This document shows, in pieces, positions 57,173-64,000 of a stretch of 64,000 nt of DNA. Positions within the stretch are counted from its first letter, which is position 1; each line of letters begins with the position of its first letter. The stretch covers positions 37,835,127-37,899,126 of the forward strand of contig NC_080043.1 of NCBI RefSeq assembly GCF_012489685.1, read 5' to 3'. The notes beneath the pieces were generated by a model that was given only the letters and a program-made list of their open reading frames with translations, was not told where the DNA came from and ran no database searches. This DNA comes from Lotus japonicus (lineage: Eukaryota; Streptophyta; Magnoliopsida; Fabales; Fabaceae). Both the position numbers and the translations under genes were made by a program.

Positions 57173-58118
57173 CTACGCTGAATGGATTCCAAGCAATTTT
57201 CCACATGTTTTTTTCCTACGAAAGATGTTCCAAAAAATCTTCTTATTAAACTCCATGGAATCCCTTCTGACCTCATCCAGGGTTGCAAGCATACACGAAC
57301 CCCCTTTATGCCATGCCTCCTGAACAACATCCCTATACAGGTGATGGATAGCCCAGGCAGCTTCAAATCTGAAAGGTCTATCCCCCATATTCTCCATTTT
57401 CTGGCCACAACGGAGCAACAATGGACTATGGTCCGAGTGCATCCTGGAGAGAACTTCAACACCTCCCTCTGGAAACCCAACACGCCAACTCAATGGGGCC
57501 AAGGCACGATCCAAACGCTTATGAACCGGGAGACGACCTTGGCAATTGCGAAACCAAGTGAAAGCAAGGCCGGATGCACCAATGTCCATCAAGTTGCAAG
57601 AATTTATATTATCAATAAACGTTCTGGCCCTCGTGGAGGAGAAAATACCACCCCGTTGTTCCATAGCAGCCATGGTGTCGTTGAAATCGCCAACCAACAC
57701 CCAAGGGATCGAGATGCTAGCCCCCTAAGCCACGAAGATGTGTCTAGAGGAGTCCTCTGTTGACGGGAATAGGGCTACCATATACACCTGAACAAACCCA
57801 GGTCAAGTTACCAGAAGAGATACTCAGGGTGATGACCTGTGGGTGAGAGTCCAGGACACTCACAGATCCCACAACATCATTCCTCCCCAGAGCCCAAATT
57901 CACCCTGCTTGACCAGTAACTTCTTCAACACAAATAGGGCTATAACCAAGCTTAACCCAGAAACTCTGCAATCTACCAAATTGTACATGTGTTTCTAACA
58001 TAAAACAAATATCAGGCTTATATTTCGCCAGCAACTCCTTGATATTCCTCTTAGCCACTACATTTGCAACACCTCTAACATTCCAAGAAAGGACGGAAAA
58101 TTCTGGTTGTACTACCAT
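57173..58118 (-). pseudogene. LINE ORF2 apurinic endonuclease-like domain
   Basis: Starts SVLSWNVRGVAN (58118 on) with METH at the second catalytic position, then GVYGSP (about 57780) and VGDFND near 57695. It ends with SDHSPLLL, the conserved SDH motif near 57430. A stop near 57740 and frame changes between 57900 and 57700 break it. Confidence 0.88.
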
Positions 58119-58336
58119 TAAAAACCTTGATGGAAGCAGGTAACCTTGATCAATACAAATCTACGTTGTGACATTGGCTTCACAAGCTCCTCCATTCAAC
58201 TCTTCATTTTCACTATGCATCTCGTTGGCATTACTCATCTCATGGTCCGTCCCTTTCTGATCATCAGGTGGTCTAGTAAGACAGTTAATTTCATTTTGAT
58301 TCCCTGCTTGGAACACCATATTTGGCACTTCCTTAG

Positions 58337-58827
58337 TCATAAAATCAGGCCCCAAAACCTCCACTGCCTAGCATGGTCACGAGACTTTGGAGTTTTCTCA
58401 ATGGTTCCTGCGCCTGGCTCGCTTGTTGACCCAGGATGAAAATAAGGGAGAGACCCAATGAAAGTCGAATTTTGTGTCTTTGAATGTTCTTTATCAATTT
58501 TAGTGGGCCCCTCTTTCCTCTTTTTTAACCAAACCTTCTCTCCCATAGGCCCATCTTGGCGGTGGGTCCCAGTGGTCCTCTTTGGAGTTTGCACTTTATT
58601 GCCTCCTATTACAACCGCACGTGCCTCAAAACCCTCATGCTTACTAGTCAAGTTCTAACTTTGAGACAAAGCTTTGCCTCCTACTTTCCCGGGATTCGCT
58701 GGCACCTTGAAGTGGGAAAACGTTTCATTTTTGGAGCTCCTTCCCCCAATCCCGAGAGGCTGCTGATTTTTAGGGGATCTTTTCTTTTAAGTAACCACCA
58801 TACATTCGCCTAGAATCTCGCAATCCT
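58337..58827 (-). pseudogene. LINE ORF1 C-terminal part
   Basis: A Lys/Thr/Gly-rich linker (FEARAVVIGGNKVQTPKRTT, KIDKEHSKTQNSTF) typical of the hydrophilic tail between the zinc knuckle and ORF2 in plant L1 elements. It joins 63349 on after removal of the insertion. Confidence 0.65.
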
Positions 58828-59289
58828 TGTAACACCCCGATTTCGGTGGCGTCACTTTCGTAACCAAAAGATATACTTAATGCGGAAAAACGTGAATATT
58901 TTTTTTTTCTCGATAATACAAAATTAAAACTGAAAGAAATAGAGCTTGACAACAGAAGATAACAAAACTAATATACAATAATAGTTACAGCCCCCGCTGT
59001 AAGTAGTAAACCACGTCACGAGTAACCCTCCAGTGACGGACAGCAAAATAGAGTAACGCCCGAAGGCAAAAGGTACAATCCAAAAGAAAAGGTTAAGTGT
59101 CTGCAACACAAACCCTCAAAATGAGAATAAGTCAGCCCAGATGGCCTAAAACAAGACCCCCTAGTCCAACCAACTCTCTGTGATTTCCGTAAAGAGAACC
59201 ACAAGAAAAGCTAAAGGTCGGGGACCTACCCTGCCCAAAACGAAAGACTGAACATCAGAGCCAAGACGCTACTCCTACACTAATCCCAA

Positions 59290-59735
59290 CTATGCATCCC
59301 CAAGATCGTCGTCTGAATCTAAATCCAAGACGACTATGTCGATGACTGCATCGGTCTCCACAGCTGGTCGAGCGGGTTCTGCACCCGATCCCAAGTCTAT
59401 AGCAGCCGCGACAGTGGGTGAACTAGTGCCTGAAGAAGTCCATCCCACAGGCACCTCCTCCGAGGGGTACTCGTCGTCCGAAGGCGACGGTGGTGGTGGT
59501 ACTCCCAGTCCAGTCCCGCAGTGTACACCCGTGGCAAGTTGAAGCTGACAGTGTAGTGCCTCCAAACTCCGTGCGTCAGGCTTGGTATCCGGTCAATGCG
59601 ATCCTCCATTATTCGCCCCGAATAGATAGCTCGGTGGCCGGCGGGGTCGACCACCCATGAGCCCGGGGTGTCTTGGTCCAACATCTCAAACCTGGTCCCC
59701 CCCGAAGGGACGACCGTCTCGTACCAGTCCGCCAT
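59290..59735 (-). pseudogene. Conserved LTR-resident ORF, copy 3 (one frameshift)
   Basis: From ATG 59735 (MADWYETVVPSGGTRFE) the frame keeps SWVVDPAGHRAIYSGRIMEDR and VSFNLP. It then loses phase near 59530 relative to copy 1; the downstream frame (59565-59290) continues GVHCGTGLGVPPPP...VVLDLDSDDD to a stop. A single-base indel explains the break. The conserved CQLS upstream of the ATG is in frame too. Confidence 0.65.
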
Positions 59736-61354
59736 ACTCAACTGACAATGGCGTAGTCCGCCCAAACACACACAGAAGACGCGAGGGTCAACTCCAAAGA
59801 ATTATATAAATAATAAAACCAGATATATAGGGTAATAATTATTTAGCCTCTCAGGCTTATACGTTTAGGGATAACATCCTAGGGTTGCATATATCACAAT
59901 GAATATAAAGATCATAATAACAATTAGCATGCCTCAAGTAGGATAAACAGGTACCAATCACACTCAGCAACTAAGTCAGCATGTATGTTGCATGTAATGC
60001 AATGCTGGGTAACAAAATGCATTCCGGAAGAAGGATGGACACCATCGAGTCAGCCCTAACACCGGCCAAAGTGGGACCATTCCGCTCGGGCGCCTCTTAC
60101 ACCACACAAAAGTAGTCAGATCAGCAGTGAACCCGTAGGTCTGCCATTCCGTCTGCTACTAAGGACCACCGTAGTGTCCTAAATATGGAAATCCGGGTCT
60201 TATGACCATTTTGGAATCCACCGAGGTCCGGTAATCCGCCGTGTATTAACCTCAAAATGAGTGCATGAATGCAAGTGATTAGCCAAACAACGTCTCCGAC
60301 CTCACTCGACACGTCGCCACGTGTTCTAACTAACTTAATGTCTCTAAAAAACCTACCCTAAGGCAAACGTCGATTCTGCGACAAAATGAATTAATCAAAA
60401 GAAGAAGAATGTACTTTGGAACTCATGGTTCCCGGCTAAACTTTAGATAGCCAATCAATAAACTGCTCATCGAGCGAAAAGGTACCGAAGTACTTGGAAA
60501 CTTATAGTCTCCGGCTAAACTTTAGATAGCCAAACATTAAACTGCTCATCGAGCGAAAGAGTATAAGCATACTCGGAAACTTGTAAGTTTCCTCAAGACT
60601 TGGACTCGACGACACTTCTCATTTTTCAAAACTAATATTCGAGCCCTAAACTTTCGTCTGAGTCTTTTATCATTATATTAAGGGTTTTGAGGTTGTTTAA
60701 TACATTATGGAGATTCATTATGAAATTGTTTAAGTTTCGTCTCTAATCCTATTAGTTTCAAAGATCCCATAATTCCAATGATTCCCTGGAGATGGTCTCA
60801 AAGCAAAAGGTCCATCATCACCCAAGTAATGGCCCGAGAAGTTCCCAGGTAAGCTGGCCGGGCACAATGCCTCATTAAAAGCCCTTCTTGCCTTAGACAG
60901 AACAACCCAAGTTCTTACGTGAATTCAAATGGGGTTTTTCCAATAACATTTTCAAACTCAATTTTCCTTTGAGAAGGTCTCGATCCATAAAACAATAATA
61001 GGGTACGAACCTCGGTCCGTCCCATCAAACTTTCCCAAAATCTCAAAATAAAATCGGCATGACATGCCCGTTATCCTCACTCTGAAGCATAACAGATATA
61101 AGTGGAGTAACATAAATAAATCAGCTCAATCAATAAGCATTAACAGCATATTCCAACACATCCTAGATTAACCATTTAGCACATAACATGTGAATCATTT
61201 AGCACACAATATCATGGCATCAAGTACTCAACAAGATCGGCCGAAGCCTCAGAAATCATTTCAGACATTTAGCAATTAAGTGCATAACACATAAATCAAG
61301 TCGAATTCGTCGACACCTAAAGCATTATCTAGTAATTCAGAGAGTAGCCCTCAC

Positions 61355-61432
61355 CTGTTGATTTTCCAGCTCGCTCCTTGAACTTTCCTTCACGATCTTC
61401 CTCCTCAAGTCCTCCGAATTCCTCAAACGAGC
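61355..61432 (-). other. Predicted 78-bp internal exon, copy 3
   Basis: Acceptor TTTCTTTAAG| and donor CAACAG|GTGAGG bound 78 bp, open in the same phase as copies 1 and 2. Confidence 0.45.
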
Positions 61433-62245
61433 CTTAAAGAAATTTCACAGAAATCAATCACAATGAGTCAGAAACTCAGCAAACAATAAGTCCTAGGGTC
61501 ACACGGAACACTACAACTCCGTGGTACGCCAATCTAACGCGTTAGGACAAGTTTTCGAAAAAGTCGGATTTCCTCCCCCCCTTGGTATAGCTCTCGGCCA
61601 CTTTTCCTAATTGGGAGGGTCGATTTTTCTTCGATCAAACTTGGTTCCTAGGTTATCATAAGTCGTAACTAAGGCGGATCTAAGCTCGGAAAAATTTTCG
61701 GATCGAAAACTGACATAGGGGTAGTTTGGTCATTATTTTAAACTCAGAATTTCAAAACTGGATTTTTGAAAAACAAATTGGATGGAGATGTCAACAACGA
61801 CGTTTATGACAACTAATCCTACTAGCACTAAGCCAAGTCGAGAGTTCTAAGCTAAAAGGTTGCGACTTTGCTTAAAAATGGGTATTTGAAGCAAGAATTG
61901 ATTCCGGCGGAATTTCGGCGACATCTGACAAAATCTAATCCGCAGAACACGCTCAGGAGCATGCAGGGAAGAAGTTTAGACGCTGAAATCAGCTTATTTG
62001 AACAGTTTTACAAAAACCTCAAAATTTTGTACTCAGAAAGACATAGGAGAAGTCGACAGAAAGGACGATCAGAAGAGAGAAATAGTTTACCTACCTCAAG
62101 GTCTTCGATTAGCAACGATCGGTGAAGCAAACGGGCAAGAATTCGCGAATATCAACTTCCTCCTCTTCTCCTCTCTTGGCCGCGGTTTTGGGGAAAGAAA
62201 TGGGTGAGTTTTGCAAAATTTTCATTTTCTAGCTTATAACCTATA

Positions 62246-62256
62246 TATAGTGAAGG
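62246..62256 (-). promoter_or_regulatory. TATA box of long-LTR copy 3
   Basis: CTATATATAGG on the minus strand, followed by a leader like that of copies 1 and 2 up to the donor TTGAG|GTAGGT near 62092. The E2F-like site is absent here. Confidence 0.55.
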
Positions 62257-62329
62257 AAATGGAGATATTTTGCAAAGTTTGGATAAGGATGCATTGGTGG
62301 ATGGATAAGGATGGATAGATATTTTTGAG

Positions 62330-62640
62330 AAGATATTTTGGTAAAGATATTTTGTAAAGATATTTTGTAGAGATTAGATAAGGATGAGTAGATATTTATC
62401 AAGGATCGGATAAGGTTGAATAGATATTTATCAGAAATTGGATAAGAACGAATAGATATTTATCAAAGATTGGATAAGAACGAATAGATATTTATCAAAG
62501 ATTGGATAAGAACGAATAGATATTTATCAAAGATTGGATAAGAACGAATAGATATTTATCAAAGATTGGATAAGAATGAATAGATATTTATCAAAGACTG
62601 GATAAGAACGAATAGATATTTTAGGGAGATATTTTGAGAA
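62330..62640 (-). repeat. 32-bp minisatellite upstream of the copy 3 TATA box
   Basis: About seven imperfect copies of a 32-bp unit containing TTGGATAAGAACGAATAGAT, exactly 32 bp apart where measured (62469, 62501). The block lies where copies 1 and 2 have the E2F-like site. Confidence 0.9.
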
Positions 62641-63353
62641 GATATTTTGTAAACCGGTACAGATTAGTTTAGATACCGGAGGATTTAACTCATAGAGTTA
62701 AAATAAAAATATAAGAATGATTCCTATTTTTCCGGCTTCATTCTCCGTGAGTTCTAAGATAGGTTTTGGCGACAGAATTCCAAAACTCAACAGAGGTTTC
62801 CTTGTATTTTAGGTGACTAACGCAAAGTCGGTGTAAAACTATTTTACCCGATAAGTTACTTTTTGCAGTGGATTTCGGATGAGAAAACTTCCTTCTGAAG
62901 AAAGATTAGAAATAACGAGAGAAATAGGCGAGCGCGGGTGGAATCTTCATTTGAAGCTCCGAATAGAAAAAGTCTTCATCGTCCGTCGATCTTAGGTTTC
63001 TCGAACTATCAGGGATTCCGTTTCGGCAAACTTCCGAGAATTGGAATTTGACGTTCGTACGTTCCAGGGTTTCGCGTCGAAATACTTGTTTATAGACGAA
63101 TAAGAGAAATTATAATATTTCTCTGAGGTTTTTTTGGAATTAGTTTCCATCGTGTCCTAAAGTATAAATTAACTATTCACTAGGGTCTTCGACCTAAGAT
63201 TAGGCGAACGTTAGTCGTGCTATAACTTTTATCGGTTTTGATATAATCCTTGGACTTTTCCTGAACCTTCTCTTTCATAAATTTATTTCATCCAATAAAC
63301 TCTTGTATTTTATTCCCTTATCCAAAACTTAAAAACTTGGGTCTTACAATCCT

Positions 63354-64000
63354 CATCATTAGGCGGTTTTCCCATAATAATGGAATGATTAGCCAACAAA
63401 TCCCCAGGAATATTCTCCTGAGAATCTGTTCTCATGATTTTGGCCATAACTGATTCTCTCTTCTGGTTTAGGGTTGCAGATTCTCTCTCCTGAGTATGAG
63501 GTCCAGCCGCCGGCGTGATAGGGTTTGTTGCTGTAGCACTAGGAGTTCCCACCATCGTCTGATCCGTCACCACTTCCACCACCTCTGAGACACAATCTCT
63601 CCCTCTATGGCCATAGCAGCCACATTTGGTGCAAATAATGTGTAAGCCTTCGTACACAACCTTATGCCAGAAGACCTCAATACAAACTTTTCCAATCACA
63701 GGTTTGGTCAGGTTTGACTAAACGCAGATGCGTGCAAATTTTCCTCGTTCTGCTCGCAAGGTGTTCCCATCAACTCGAATAGGTTTCCCCATTGCAGAGG
63801 CCACCCCCATCAAAAAGCTCTCATCATAGAACACCACATTTAGCTCTGGAATACGAATCCATGCAAGGGTCTTTGATACCTTCGCAAGTGAGGACAAGAA
63901 CTCCTTGCTCCATGTAGCAACAGTCAAGTAATGATCAAAGATCATCCATGGCCCGCCCTCCATGACTTTCGATCGATCAGCCGCTATGTCAAACTTCACT
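63354..64000 (-). pseudogene. LINE ORF1 N-terminal part: DUF4283 and zinc knuckle
   Basis: The right edge reads MEGGPWMIFDHYLTVATWS (DUF4283, 63999-63718). After a stop at 63720 comes IGKVCIEVFWHKVVYEGLHI and the CCHC knuckle CTKCGCYGHRGRDC (near 63650-63600). This is the gag-like RNA-binding protein of plant L1 elements. The start lies beyond the window. Confidence 0.85.

Larger units (their letters stand above)
58828..63348 (-). mobile_element. Long-LTR unit, copy 3 (4,521 bp), inserted in LINE ORF1
   Basis: On the minus strand it begins TGTAAGACCCAAGTTTTTAAG and ends GGGGTGTTACA, with the perfect TSD ATCCT (58823-58827 and 63349-63353). It shares the promoter region, leader donor, 78-bp exon and ORF with copies 1 and 2. 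It is longest because of a 32-bp minisatellite block upstream of the TATA box. Confidence 0.85.
54528..64000 (-). mobile_element. L1-type LINE, interrupted by long-LTR copy 3
   Basis: Minus-strand order: ORF1 DUF4283 and zinc knuckle (64000-63349 and 58827-58337), ORF2 endonuclease (58118-57173), RT (56982-55345), zf-RVT (55185-54748), and a poly(A) tail (T run at 54526-54540). ORF1 is cut by the insertion at 58828-63348, whose ATCCT TSD proves it landed in this LINE. The 5' end lies beyond the window. Stops and frameshifts in ORF2 make it inactive. Confidence 0.88.

Noticed and set aside
57182..57763. 193-codon open frame on the plus strand
   Set aside because: Antisense shadow of the LINE endonuclease, whose WNVRG, GDFND and SDH motifs are on the minus strand.
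62330..62640. Regular 32-bp repeats resembling a CRISPR array
   Set aside because: The repeats are contiguous with no unique spacers, and the context is a plant retroelement promoter. The same holds for the 31-bp repeats at 51497-51655.

Overview
The window looks like a transposon-rich piece of a flowering-plant nuclear genome, probably a legume. The reasons are: AT-rich intergenic DNA, GT-AG introns, a Sirevirus whose integrase and reverse transcriptase (RT) resemble soybean SIRE1, and legume-like MITE and SINE families. No species-specific marker was found, so 'legume' is inference. There is one apparently intact host gene; almost everything else is mobile-element DNA in several nested layers.

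Region 1 (1-16,125, minus strand) is a Sirevirus-type Ty1/Copia element. The window opens in its 3' LTR, and its 5' LTR is 15,250-16,125. It carries gag, pol and a third, envelope-position ORF with a 'putative plant transposon protein' type domain. Two related LTR-bounded insertions of 4.06 kb and 3.54 kb interrupt it, each with a perfect 5-bp target-site duplication (TSD). A third relative (58,828-63,348) interrupts a LINE near the right edge. All three share a TATA box, an AUG-free leader ending in a splice donor, a 78-bp exon with conserved splice sites, and a conserved short ORF of unknown function. They fit best as solo copies of an exceptionally long LTR that carries a gene-like transcription unit. 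This is the most unusual system in the window.

Region 2 (16,126-22,990) holds degraded remnants: a hAT transposase tail, a SINE, Ty3/Gypsy gag traces, a complete non-autonomous hAT element with an 8-bp TSD, and a 5'-truncated LINE.

Region 3 (23,370-41,441, minus strand) is a complete three-exon gibberellin 2-oxidase gene (329 codons, all catalytic residues present). Its first intron is about 15.5 kb. That intron contains MITEs, a CACTA end, a possible Helitron end, a deleted Tat-lineage Gypsy element, SINEs, and an endogenous pararetrovirus fragment. The viral fragment is fused at its 5' side to a piece of a host TOM1/TOM3-like coding sequence and lies between TA-dinucleotide tracts.

Region 4 (41,600-54,527) is intergenic. 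It holds three hAT-like MITEs (two tandem, one inverted), SINEs, a tandem 409-bp duplication, a small Helitron with an RPA-like fragment, a 1.3-kb palindromic element carrying tRNA-like modules, LTR debris, and a LINE remnant with a triple-LTR TRIM inside it.

Region 5 (54,528-64,000, minus strand) is a long L1-type LINE (ORF1 with DUF4283 and zinc knuckle; ORF2 with endonuclease, RT and zf-RVT), split by the third long-LTR unit. Nothing suggests a bacterial operon or a CRISPR array.
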